NCBI GenBank assembly: GCA_040901795.1
Contig: JBBDYH010000075.1
Span: 1-64,000 of the forward strand
Source: JBBDYH01 sp040901795
GTDB lineage: Bacteria > Planctomycetota > Planctomycetia > Pirellulales > JALHPA01
Direction: 5' to 3'
Length of the DNA stretch: 64,000 bases
Shown here one piece after another: positions 52,998 through 62,786 of the stretch. Every line of letters starts with the position of its first letter. Position 1 is the first letter of the stretch. A program made the position numbers and the translations under genes. The notes under the pieces are model-generated. The model saw nothing but the letters and a program-made list of their open reading frames with translations, had not been told where the DNA came from and did no database searches.

Positions 52998-54517
52998 TTA
53001 CTTCCCATGATGCCTCCAATACGCCTCGCTCATTTCTCTTCGCACGCGCGCGAAGTAGGCGGGCGTGAGCAGGCTGCCGTGGCTGGCGCCTTCGACCAGG
53101 GTTACCTTCGCATCGCTGCCGAGTTCTTTGAGACGATCGGCGAGCAGCCTGGTGGCGCCTTCGAGGTAAAACGTATCGAGCGTGCCCATGGTGATATGGA
53201 GCTTGCCGGCCACGATGGGCTTCAGCCGCGGCCAGTCGCGGTGGAGGACCAGCGAAATGTCGTATGGCTCCCACGCCTTCGCCACTGCTGGATCGACTTG
53301 CCCAGAGTCGCGGTCCCAGAGCCGCTTCGGGAGACCAGCTTCGTCCACTGGCGAAAATACTGCCTCGAATGAGCGCAACTGGCCGCCGCGGCCAATCACA
53401 TCGTCCATTTTCGTGAACGAGTCGTACCAGAGCACGGGCATATCGCCGCGGCGCGCAATCGGACGCCGTTCGCCCTCTTCGACGCGATACATGTTCTGCG
53501 GGGGGGTCGGCGTAGAGATTGACCCGCTGATAGTCGCGAAAGTCGACTGGATCCGGCGAACTGCTCCACACGCCGCCGAAGACCTGTGGATACGTCACCT
53601 GTAGCCACAAGCTCGACCAGCCGCCACTGCTGTGGCCCATGACGAACCGAGCCGTCGCCTCGGCGACCGTGCGGAACTCGCGGTCGATCAGCGGGATCAT
53701 CTCGCGCACCAGCGCCTCGCCGCGGGGGCCGTTTGTCTCGCTATCCGCGAAAGCATGGTGTCCCCACTTGCACCGCCCGCTCAGGAATACGCGGATGAAC
53801 TCGGCCTCGCCAATCTCCGCTTTTGGTGGCTCCTTCGCATATCGCAACCCGTCGCGATGGCTGCCACCAAAGCCGGGAACGGTATAGACCGCCGGATAGC
53901 GGCCTCTTGGCTCGTCGTAGTAACCGGCCGGCAGCACGACGACGGCCCGCTCGAAAACCTCGCGGTTGTGGAATCCCGCCAGCGATGCGCTTTTGAGGAC
54001 GACCTCTTTGGCCCATTTCGAGTCGGGAAACGGCGTGGCCTCGACGAGTTTTGTCAGACGCAGCGTGTGTGCTTTCGGCGCGCTTGGCTTGTCGTTGTCA
54101 CCGCCCATGATCTCCAGCTCGACCACGCCGCTATAGATGTTTCCGACACCATCCGCAGGCTTGGGTTCGTAAGTATCATGATCGAGAATCGCCTGTGCCC
54201 GGTATTTGCCGGCCGGCAGCTTGCTCAGCACCGCGGGGAAACCGGCCGCGCGATCGCCGATGGTCCCTGGTTTCTCCGGGCCGGAAATCTTCCACATCGA
54301 GCCGAAAGAACGGCTCGGGGCGAAACCAATCCGGGCCGCGCATCGGCTCGCCGCCGCGCTGAGAGAGAAACAGATACAGGCGGCCGTTGATCGGATCGGC
54401 AGCCGCATTTTGATCGAGTACGACGTTAACGCGCGCCCGTACGCTCGGTTCGTCCGCAGCGTGAACCACGAGCGGCACTGTGGCGGCAACGATGGCCAGT
54501 GCAAAGCAATAGCGCAT
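52998..54517 (-). pseudogene. Secreted esterase (alpha/beta hydrolase), frameshifted
   Basis: The coding content runs through three frames. Frame one: signal peptide and LDQNAAADPINGRLYLFLSQ. Frame two, from about 54285: VFERAVVVLPAGYYDEPRGR, PAVYTVPGFGG and the nucleophile elbow FVMGHSSGGW. Frame three, from about 53500: NMYRVEEGERR to KVTLVEGASHGSLL with the catalytic His. The second shift is in a seven-C run (minus strand); six would restore the frame. The fold and motifs fit an esterase-D-like hydrolase. It is broken either truly or by sequencing errors. Confidence 0.75.
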
Positions 54518-54530
54518 CGACTCACTCCGG

Positions 54531-54555
54531 CAAGCTAAAGCTTGAACTCCAGCGG
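54531..54555. repeat. AACTCCAACT-family fragment
   Basis: CAAGCTAAAGCTTGAACTCCAGC corresponds to the right arm of the family, located between the esterase and lexA genes. Confidence 0.65.
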
Positions 54556-54559
54556 ACAA

Positions 54560-55162
54560 CTACGCCATGTTGCGAACCACGCCGATCAACACGCCGAGGA
54601 CCTTGGCGTCTTTGACGTAAATGGCTCGCATCGAGCGGTTCGCCGGCTCCAGGCGGATGCGGTTCGCCTCGGGATACCACCGCTTGAGCGTGGCTTCGCC
54701 GTCGTCCGTCTGGGCCACGACGATCTGGCCGGACTGCGCCTCGCGCGCCTTCTTAATGATGACGTAATCGCCGTCCATGATCTGGGCGTCGATCATCGAG
54801 TCCCCATTTACCTGCAACACGAAGTAACTTTTCTTATTGAACATGGCTTCGAAGTCGACGCGCTCATGCTGCTCGACCGCCTCGTGCAGGACGCCGGCCG
54901 CCACACGGCCACGCAGCGGCAGGCCGCGCTCCTCAATCGGCTCGACGGCAAGCTGGATCGCCCGCGACATATTCGGCTCGCGAGTGATTAGCCCCTTTTT
55001 CTCGAGCGCCTTAAGATGGCACATGACGCCATTCGGGCTGGCAATGCCGAACTGCAGGCCGATCTCGCGGACCGTCGGCCCATAGCCGCGGTTGCGGATC
55101 TTGTCTCGAATAAACTCATAGACCATGCGCTGCCGCTTGGTCATCGTATCTAGTTCCGACAT
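54560..55162 (-). CDS. lexA: LexA repressor
   Basis: 200 residues. A winged-helix DNA-binding domain (RNRGYGPTVREIGLQFGI, SPNGVMCHLKALEKKGLI) is followed by the S24 autoprotease domain. The cleavage pair is Ala89-Gly90 in RVAAGVL, with catalytic Ser122 in GDSM and Lys160 in ATLKRW. All are intact, so it should be a functional SOS repressor. GAGAGGA lies nine bases before the ATG at 55162. The gene is divergent from the PQQ-type propeller gene. Confidence 0.95.
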   Translation of the reverse strand: MSELDTMTKRQRMVYEFIRDKIRNRGYGPTVREIGLQFGIASPNGVMCHLKALEKKGLITREPNMSRAIQLAVEPIEERGLPLRGRVAAGVLHEAVEQHERVDFEAMFNKKSYFVLQVNGDSMIDAQIMDGDYVIIKKAREAQSGQIVVAQTDDGEATLKRWYPEANRIRLEPANRSMRAIYVKDAKVLGVLIGVVRNMA

Positions 55163-55220
55163 AATGGATGTCCTCTCAATTGAACGGTGTGCCGGGCCAA
55201 AATTGCCGCCGGCTATCAAA

Positions 55221-55248
55221 AATATAATATACTTGTGTTCATGGTCAA
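55221..55248 (-). promoter_or_regulatory. Promoter of lexA
   Basis: Minus strand TTGACC, 16-base spacer, TATATT, 60 bases before the lexA ATG. The spacer contains GAACACAAGTAT, a partial match to GAAC-N4-GTTC. A LexA operator here is possible but not convincing. The region is clearly A+T-rich. Confidence 0.55.
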
Positions 55249-55517
55249 TAGCGTTTGTACACGCGCGGCGGATTTTTTCATCGGCCCGTCGGCCCGGATC
55301 GGCGGCGGCTGGCCGGCGACGAATAGATGGCCTTCGACATAACCTCAAAGCGGCAATCAAGTTAAGTGCCCCAGAAGCCTTCCATTGTCTTTGGGCCATA
55401 GGCTGGCGAACCGCCGCCGACTCGGTTACGATCATTGAAACCACGGCCCGCCGGACTGTTGGCCGGTTAGCCAGCACTCGCCGCAACCCCCCCTCGATTC
55501 GGCTGGAGGAATCGCCA

Positions 55518-56798
55518 ATGTCAGTTCCGTTCCTACGAACTTTTTTGAGCCTCAGCCTCAGCTCCGCCCTAGGTCTTTTCGCCGCGTTCACACCGTTGGC
55601 GGCCCAGGAATGGACCCGCTTCCGGGGTCCGAATGGAACTGGGCAGAGCGAAGCCACCACGATTCCCACCCAATGGACCGAAAAGGACTACAACTGGAAG
55701 GTTGAACTACCGGGGATCGGGCATGGTTCGCCCGTGATTTGGGAAGACAAGCTGTTCGTGGCCAGCGCCGATCCATCGAACGGCACGCGAATGCTGTTTG
55801 CCGTTAAAACAGAAGACGGCCAGGTAATCTGGCGCAAGGATTACCCCGCAACCGTTCATGCCAAGCATGCCCTTAACAGCTTTTCGTCGGGCACGCCGGC
55901 GTGCGACGCCAATCACGTGTATTTCGCCTGGGCAACGCCGGACGAATACAATCTGCTTGCGCTAGACCACCGAGGCGAGGAAGTCTGGCGAATTGGACTG
56001 GGAAAATTTATCGCTCGGCACGGGTTCGGCGCCTCGCCAATCGTCTATGAAGACCTGGTGATCATCACCAACGATCAGGAGGGGGAGAGCTTTCTGGTCG
56101 CCGTAGATCGCAAAAGCGGGGATACGCGCTGGAGAATCCCGCGCAAGTCGCTCTCGCCGCAAAGCGCCTCGTACTCGACGCCGATGATTTACACGCCGCC
56201 GGGAGGCGAGGACGAACTGATTGTCAACAGTTGGGCGCATGGCGTCACCAGTCACAATCCGCGGACCGGTGAAGTGAATTGGGAAGCGCCCGTATTCAAA
56301 CTGCGAACCGTCGGCTCCCCGGTGCTCGCGGGCGGTTTGATCTGGGGAAGCTGCGGCGAAGGAGCGGGCAACAACTCGGTCGTGGCGATCGAACCGGGTG
56401 ACAAAAACGGCGGCAAACCATCGGTCAAGTTTTCCGTGGGACCCAAGTCGCTGTGGCCCTACGTGCCAACGATTATCGCGGCCGGCGATCTTGTGTTTCT
56501 ATGGGGCGATACGGGCATTGTGACGTGTGTCAATGCTCGCACGCGTCAAGAACAGTGGCGGGAGCGAATCGGCGGCACCCACTATGCTTCGCCGATCCGG
56601 ATCGGGGATCGCATTTTCGGCATTTCGAAGCAAGGCGAAGTCGTCGTACTCGCTGCGTCGCCAGAGTTCAAGGAGTTGGCGCGCATTCAGCTCGGCGATG
56701 AGACGCATGCCACGCCGGCCATCGCCGACGGCAAGCTGTTTTTGCGGACGCAAACCAAGCTGATGTCGATTGGTGGGAAGAACACGCCGTCGAACTGA
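55518..56798 (+). CDS. Secreted PQQ-like beta-propeller protein
   Basis: 426 residues. The ATG at 55518 has GGAGGA about eight bases upstream and opens a signal peptide ending in TPLAAQ. WTRFRGPNGTGQSEATTIPT is the usual opening of planctomycete PQQ-propeller proteins. Blades carry GQVIWRKDY, GDTRWRIPR, GEVNWEAP and QEQWRERIG, the Trp-docking type repeats. It may be a structural or binding protein; no enzyme residues are assigned. It precedes the oxoprolinase gene by six bases and may share its transcript. Confidence 0.88.
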   Translation: MSVPFLRTFLSLSLSSALGLFAAFTPLAAQEWTRFRGPNGTGQSEATTIPTQWTEKDYNWKVELPGIGHGSPVIWEDKLFVASADPSNGTRMLFAVKTEDGQVIWRKDYPATVHAKHALNSFSSGTPACDANHVYFAWATPDEYNLLALDHRGEEVWRIGLGKFIARHGFGASPIVYEDLVIITNDQEGESFLVAVDRKSGDTRWRIPRKSLSPQSASYSTPMIYTPPGGEDELIVNSWAHGVTSHNPRTGEVNWEAPVFKLRTVGSPVLAGGLIWGSCGEGAGNNSVVAIEPGDKNGGKPSVKFSVGPKSLWPYVPTIIAAGDLVFLWGDTGIVTCVNARTRQEQWRERIGGTHYASPIRIGDRIFGISKQGEVVVLAASPEFKELARIQLGDETHATPAIADGKLFLRTQTKLMSIGGKNTPSN

Positions 56799-56804
56799 CC
56801 TTGC

Positions 56805-58830
56805 ATGCCATCTCCCTGGCACTTTTGGATCGACGTTGGCGGCACATTTACCGATTGCATCGCACGGCGGCCGGATGGAACGCTCGTGCGGCATAAGCTG
56901 CTGAGTTCCGACGAAGCGCCGGTTCTTGCCATTCGCCACCTGCTCGGCTTACGGCGCGACGAGACTATCCCGCCCGTCGTTCTGCGGCTGGGCACCACGC
57001 GAGGAACGAACGCGTTGATCACGCGCTCGGGCGCGCGGACGGCGCTCGTCACCACGCGCGGGTTTGGCGATTTGCTGCACATCGGCTACCAGAACCGGCC
57101 CAAGCTGTTCGAGCTCAACATTCGCAAGCCGACGCCGCTGTTCGCCGCCGTGATCGAAATCGATGAACGGATCGCGGCCGACGGCGCGGTGCTTAAGCCG
57201 CTCGACGAGGGTGTTGTTCGTACCCAACTTACCGAGCTCCAACAAACCGGCATCGAGTCGCTCGCGATCTGCCTGATGCATGCCAGCGAACATCCGGCGC
57301 ATGAACGGCTTGTGACTCACGTGGCGCGCGACGTCGGCTTTACGGAAATCAGCGTCTCGCACGAAGTGGCGTCGATTGCCAAGATCGTGCCACGCGGCGA
57401 TACGACGGTGATGGACGCATATCTCAATCCCGTGCTGCGATCCTATGTCGAGGCGCTCGGCCGTTCGCTGCCGGGAAGCGACTTACGCGCGCTCACCTCG
57501 GGCGGCGGGCTGGTGGCGGCCGCTCGTTTTCGTGGGAAAGACAGCATTCTTTCGGGGCCGGCCGGCGGCGTTGTGGGCTATTCGCGCGCAGCGCAAGCCG
57601 GCGGATATCACCGTGCGATCGGTTTCGACATGGGCGGCACGAGCACCGACGTGTCCAGGTTCGATGGCCGAATGGAGCTGGAGTACGAGACCGAAAAGTC
57701 GGGTGTGCGCGTTGCCGCGCCGATGTTGGTGATCGAGACCGTTGCCGCGGGGGGCGGTTCGATATGCCGCTTCGATGGCGTCAAGCTCGTGGTTGGCCCG
57801 GAAAGCGCGGGCGCCGACCCAGGGCCGGCCTGCTACGGTCGTGAGGGGCCGCTCGCTGTCACCGACGTGAACCTGTTTCTGGGCCGGATTGTTTCTGAGC
57901 GGTTCCCGTTTCCGCTCGACCGCAGCGCCGCAGAGCGGCGGCTCAAGGAAGTGGCCGACGGTCTCGCCGCGGCAACCGGCCGGCGAATGTCGCTAGTCGA
58001 GCTGGCGGACGGTTTTGTGCAAGTGGCGAACGCCAACATGGCCAAGGCGCTGCGGACTATCTCGGTAGCCAAAGGTTGCGACCCACAGGAGTATGTCCTG
58101 GTGCCGTTTGGCGGCGCGGCGGGACAGCACGCATGCGCTCTGGCGGCCGAGCTGGGAATCCGCGAAATTTTGTTTCATCCCGATGCCGGACTCCTGAGCG
58201 CTCTAGGCGCAGGGCTGGCGGACCATGCGCGGCAGCGATCCGTTGGCGTGAATCAGCGGCTCGACAAGTTGAGTGCAGCTCAAATTGTTGAAAGGTTCGC
58301 GCTCGTGGAAGAACAGGCGCGCAGCGATCTGGCGGCCGATTTGCCGTACGAGCCAGACGTTGCGGCGAGGACCGAGGTGCGACTTGCACTGGACCTGCGT
58401 TACGTTGGCGTCGACGCTGCGCTGACAATCCCGGCCCCCGCCAACGGCGACTACGCGGCCGCATTCGAGCAGGAGCACGAACGCCTGTACGGCTACGTCC
58501 AACAGAGTCGCGCGATCGAGGTCGTGACGGCCCGTGTGGAAGCAGTCCTGCCTTCCTCAACGCGGCTTGATGCCTCGCGGCATGTGGCCGGTGAGCTCAT
58601 TCAAGCGCAACGCACCCAGACGGTGTACTTCGACGGTGCGCCTCACGCCACGGCGGTTTTTCCCTCCGACGAGCTGAACCCCGGCGACCGGATCGCGGGC
58701 CCAGCGATTGTCGTCCAACTTCACTCGACGGTCGTGCTCGAGCCGGGCTGGGAGACGGAGGTGCTCAGCGGCGGCGAGTTGCTTGCGACGCCCTCCACGT
58801 GGCCGCGTCTCTCCGAGACGCGACTGCGAG
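56805..58830 (+). CDS. 5-oxoprolinase/hydantoinase, A part (joined to B part)
   Basis: The HyuA-type half of an ATP-dependent 5-oxoprolinase or hydantoinase. WIDVGGTFTDCIARRPDG opens an ASKHA nucleotide-binding fold, with GTTRGTNALITR, the GGGLVAAARF and FDMGGTSTDVS phosphate loops, and VAAGGGSICRFDG. The part runs to the N10 gap at 58831. Removing the Ns and a nine-base duplicated flank joins it in frame to the B part, giving one product of about 1,221 residues. The direct frame through the Ns to 59015 is an artefact. Confidence 0.88.
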
Positions 58831-58872
58831 NNNNNNNNNNGACTGCGAGTCTCGGAGAGACTCGCCCACGTG
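58795..58872. repeat. GAGTCTC palindrome with assembly gap in the oxoprolinase gene
   Basis: ACGTGGCCGCGTCTCTCCGAG...CGACTGCGAG, ten Ns, then GACTGCGAGTCTCGGAGAGA...CCCACGTG. GACTGCGAG is present on both sides of the gap. The complete relative at 22509-22566 has no extra sequence at this point. Confidence 0.85.
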
Positions 58873-60489
58873 AAGGAAAGCCGCGCCCATGTCGACGCCG
58901 ACCCAGTGCGGCTCGAAATCTTCAACAACCACTTTGCCGGCATCGCCGAGCAGATGGGAATCGCGCTACGCAACACGGCCATCAGCGTGAACGTCAAGGA
59001 GCGGCTCGACTTTAGCTGCGCCATCTTCACGGCGCGCGGCGAACTGGTCGTGAATGCACCGCACGTGCCGGTTCATCTGGGGGCCATGGGCGAAACCGTC
59101 CGCCACATTATTGCCGACAATTCTACGATGCAGCCGGGGGACGTGTTTGTCAGCAACGATCCCTACCGCGGCGGCTCACACCTGCCGGATGTTACCATAA
59201 TTACACCGGTGTTTGACGCGCAGTATGTAGGGAACGCCCGAAGCCTGCCCGCCGTGGCGTGTGGCGTTCCTCTCTTCTTCACCGCCAGCCGGGCGCATCA
59301 CGCCGAAATCGGCGGCATGACCCCCGGCTCGATGCCGCCGTTCTCGCAGAACCTCGCCGAAGAAGGCGTGCTCATCCGCAACTTCAAGCTCATCGACGCT
59401 GGCCGGCCGCGATTCGAGGAACTACAGGCACTTCTGGACAGCGGCCACTACCCTTCGCGGGCGATTGAGGACAATCTCGCCGACGTGGCGGCGCAGGTGG
59501 CCGCCAACCACCAGGGCGCCGTGCAGTTGCTGTCGCTGGTCGGACGCTACGGCCGTGAAGCCGTCGCCGCGTACATGGCCCATTTGCAACAGGCCGCCGA
59601 ACAGAAGCTGCGGCTGGCGCTGGCCCGTTTCTCCGCCGGACGGTACGCCTTCACCGACCATCTCGACGACGGTTCGCCAATTCTCGCCGCGCTGGAACTG
59701 TCACCGGAGCGAGTAACCATCGACTTCACCGGCACCGGCCCGGTGCTGGCGACGAACCTCAACGCCAACCCGGCGATTACCAAAGCCGCGATCATGTACG
59801 TCTTGCGGACGCTCATCGGCGAGGACATCCCACTCAACGAAGGCGTGATGGCCTCCGTAGAGATCATCTTGCCGCAGTGCCTGCTCAACCCGCCGCCGCA
59901 CGACGACCCCAAACAGTGCGCCGCGGTGGCCGGCGGCAACGTGGAAACCTCGCAGCGCGTCGTCGACGTGCTGCTCGGAGCGCTCGGTGTCGCCGCCGCC
60001 AGCCAAGGGACGATGAACAATCTGGTCTTCGGCGACGCCACGTTCGGCTACTACGAAACCATCTGCGGCGGCGCCGGCGCAACGGCCGACGCGGCGGGGG
60101 CCGACGCCGTCCACACGCACATGACCAACACGCGGCTGACTGATCCGGAGGTTCTCGAGCGCCGCTTCCCCGTGCGGCTCTCGGAGTTTTCGATCCGACG
60201 CGGCTCAGGTGGCGCTGGAAAAAATCGCGGCGGCGACGGTGTCGTGCGACGGATCGAGTTTCTCAAACCGCTCACGGTCTCGGTCGTCTCGCAACGCCGC
60301 GGGCCGTATCCACCGTACGGCTTGCAGGGCGGCGCGCCGGGCGCTCTCGGCAGCAATAAACTCACACGGGCCGACGGCCGCATCGAGCGACTGGGTTCTG
60401 CGGCTCAGTTCACCGTGCAACCCGGCGATGTGCTCGCAATCGAAACGCCCGGTGGAGGTGGATGGCTCAGCCGCTCCGATACCGAATGA
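58841..60489 (+). CDS. 5-oxoprolinase/hydantoinase, B part
   Basis: The HyuB-type half. PVRLEIFNNHFAGIAEQMGI, NVKERLDFSCAIFTARGELV, VPVHLGAMGETVR, FVSNDPYRGGSHLPDVT, ASRAHHAEIGGMTPGSMPP and the late GGGGW motif are all family hallmarks. If it were a separate gene, GTG at 58870 would be the start. The restored join to the A part is in frame with no stop, so fusion is preferred. The product would open or hydrolyse a cyclic amide such as 5-oxoproline using ATP. Confidence 0.88.
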
Positions 60490-60507
60490 CACGCTGTGCA
60501 CGTTATG

Positions 60508-61692
60508 CTATCGCGCCGCCGTCAGTTGAGGGAGCGGTTTCCCCGTCTCCGCACTATGAAGTACGAATTCGTTGAGCGACTTCATTACCAAGAACTTTGT
60601 TCCGTCTGGCGTGAATCCGACGATATGGCCGAGTTCTCCATCCGCGACTTGCAGGATTTCGTTCCCGAATTCCGCATTCCATAGCGAGATACCGTTCTTC
60701 ACAGTGAAGTTAGCGTCCAAGCGCCACTTGGCAAAAAAACGCTTCCCGTCTCCGCTCAGGATGATTTCGCGGACGGCACCCGGATGCTGGAACTGCCTGA
60801 TTTCCTCCGCAGTGTTGGCATTCCAAAGTTTCGTCGTTCCGTCGCTCGATGCGGTGAGGATCTGTTCGCCATTTGGCGTGAACAGCGCACGATGAACGTA
60901 GCTTGTGTGTCCTTTGAATACGCGCAGCGGACGCCCCGTCTTCGCGTTCCAAGTCCTCACTGTGTTATCTGCGGACGCGGTGACAATTAGCTTTCCGTTT
61001 GGACTGAACTGGGCGGACTTGAAGTTGACACCGTTTCCCGGGACCTCAAGCCGGCACACCGTTTTGCCGGATACGGCATCCCAAACCGTAACGCTGTCTT
61101 CTGTCAGACCCAGGATACTTCGCCCGTCCGAGTTCATCGTGGCCGCCGGCGGCAAGTACGTTATGCCGCGGAAGACGAACAACTGCTGCCCAGTGTCGGA
61201 ATCCCATAGCCTCGCGGTAGAATCACGGCCAGCCGTGAGGATTCGCTTCCCATCCGGACTGAACTCAACGGTGTGAATGTATGCCTTGTGCCCTTCAAAG
61301 CGCATCAGCTCCTTGCCGCTAGTTACGTCCCACAGGCGCGCAGAGTTGTCCGTTGAGAGGCCGGTCATCGCCACAACACGTCCGCCTCCAGTGAGAACCT
61401 GCTTGCCATCCGGGCTGAAGGTGACCGCGTGAACCTGCTCGGCGTGCCCTACGAATTGCTGCAGCGGCTTTCCCGTTGCTACATTGTGCATGTACACAAT
61501 CTTGCCGCGAACGTGCAGCAGTCGATCGCCATCAAAGCTCCACTGCTGATCGAAGACGTTACCGAGGGCCAGTTTAAACGACCGGTTTGCACCCTCGCGT
61601 GCGAGAAGCGATCCTCCCACTGCCAGCACGATGCCGATGCAAGCGAGCGTTGAAACAATTGCCCCGTCACAAAACCCGCGGAAGCGACTCAT
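60508..61692 (-). CDS. Secreted or anchored WD40-repeat protein
   Basis: 394 residues. An N-terminal hydrophobic segment (TLACIGIVLAVGGSLLA) is a signal or anchor. About seven WD40 units follow, with GH-x-x-V-H-x-V-x-F-S-P-D-G-K and LWD endings, for example VHAVTFSPDGKQVLTGGG, SARLWDVTSGKEL, VRTWNAKTGRPLRVFKGH and TKLWNANTAEEI. It is a scaffold of one propeller; partners are unknown. It stands in convergent orientation to the oxoprolinase gene, with 18 bases between the stops. Confidence 0.88.
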   Translation of the reverse strand: MSRFRGFCDGAIVSTLACIGIVLAVGGSLLAREGANRSFKLALGNVFDQQWSFDGDRLLHVRGKIVYMHNVATGKPLQQFVGHAEQVHAVTFSPDGKQVLTGGGRVVAMTGLSTDNSARLWDVTSGKELMRFEGHKAYIHTVEFSPDGKRILTAGRDSTARLWDSDTGQQLFVFRGITYLPPAATMNSDGRSILGLTEDSVTVWDAVSGKTVCRLEVPGNGVNFKSAQFSPNGKLIVTASADNTVRTWNAKTGRPLRVFKGHTSYVHRALFTPNGEQILTASSDGTTKLWNANTAEEIRQFQHPGAVREIILSGDGKRFFAKWRLDANFTVKNGISLWNAEFGNEILQVADGELGHIVGFTPDGTKFLVMKSLNEFVLHSAETGKPLPQLTAAR

Positions 61693-61713
61693 CGATCCTC
61701 CTGCGCGAACCTG

Positions 61714-62655
61714 TTAGGTCAGCACCTGGAAAAGCTCGTTCAGTTGCACGTCGACCGCCGCTTCGGCGTTTGCGACGGTGACCTGAACACCGACGTGGGT
61801 ATGGCCGGCGCGCTGACACTGCTTGGTTGGATCGTTAGGCCATTTTGCGTTGATGTAGTCGCGATACCAGGCCACGTGATAAGCCATGTACTCTGATACG
61901 AAAGCACCTACATTGCCGCTAGGATCGATCCGTGGATTGACCTGCGCGTCCGTGAACTGCGCGTCAATGGCGATTTCGATCGCGTCGACAGGAAGATTAT
62001 TACTGCGAGTGCTGCCGGCAGCCAACGTCGGGTCGGGGGGGGTTCCCCGCAATAGCTCCCTGTCCTTTATACGGAGAAAAATCCACTGCGCTACCGCCCG
62101 TATGCGGTGGAGAAAACGGTTCCGACTGCTGGACCTGACCGTTGTCATTAATCCAGGGCAACGATACCAGCCAGTCGTTCCGCGCGAGATTTCTTGCTTT
62201 CTCTTCAAGTTCCCAACTGGTATCGTTGTCTCCGCGACTGAAGCTCATGATGGCAATCGGTACGTGTGCGTTCACAAGCGCCCAAAAGTCTTTCGATGTG
62301 TCGATGTAATCAACCGTGAGCCAACCGTCGCCTTTCCCCCAGTATGGGTTGGTCATTCCTGCATCGAGCCAGCCCTTCCGGTTCATAAAGTCCGGGGAAA
62401 ACGCCACTACATCGTAGCCAGAGTTCTGGTAGTTGCCTTGTTTGTGGCGCCACTTCCAGAGCATGCCATGTCGCGTTGCAATTCCTTCGTCTGTGGGTGG
62501 CCAATAGCCAAAGAGGAGAATGGTTCTTCGTGGCGGGGGGGGTCCAGGAAGATGAGCTGATCGTCGAACAAGAACTGCTCGAGGACATGTACGCCTCCCT
62601 TGCTGTTGATGATGCGTCCGAACTTCCCAAACCGGAGCCTTAATCAAGCTACCGC
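61714..62655 (-). pseudogene. Peptidase C15-like protein, frameshifted at two G8 runs
   Basis: Three pieces form one protein. FGKFGRIINSKGGVHVLEQF to FLDPP, then PRRTILLFGYWPPTDEG to AIAGNPP, then DPTLAAGSTRSNNLPVDAIE to the end. The pieces meet at G8 runs (62535-62542 and 62035-62042). The outer pieces share a frame, so one lost and one gained base would explain it. SGNVGAFVSEYMAYH and GHTHVGVQ resemble the catalytic Cys and His blocks of pyroglutamyl peptidase I, but Ser replaces Cys. The start is not resolved. Confidence 0.6.
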
Positions 62656-62786
62656 GCCGATTCATCGCACGCAACAAAAAAAGCGCGCATTGTGGGTCGT
62701 GAAACCGCGCCATGATTTCGCGCGCTTCACAGAGGCCTCGCGCGCCGTATACTTGAATGCATCAATTGCGCCGAGAGGATTCATTG

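Noticed and set aside
56805..59015. A-part ORF read straight through the Ns to 59015
   Set aside because: The last 60 or so codons are in the wrong frame for the B part and depend on an arbitrary gap length.
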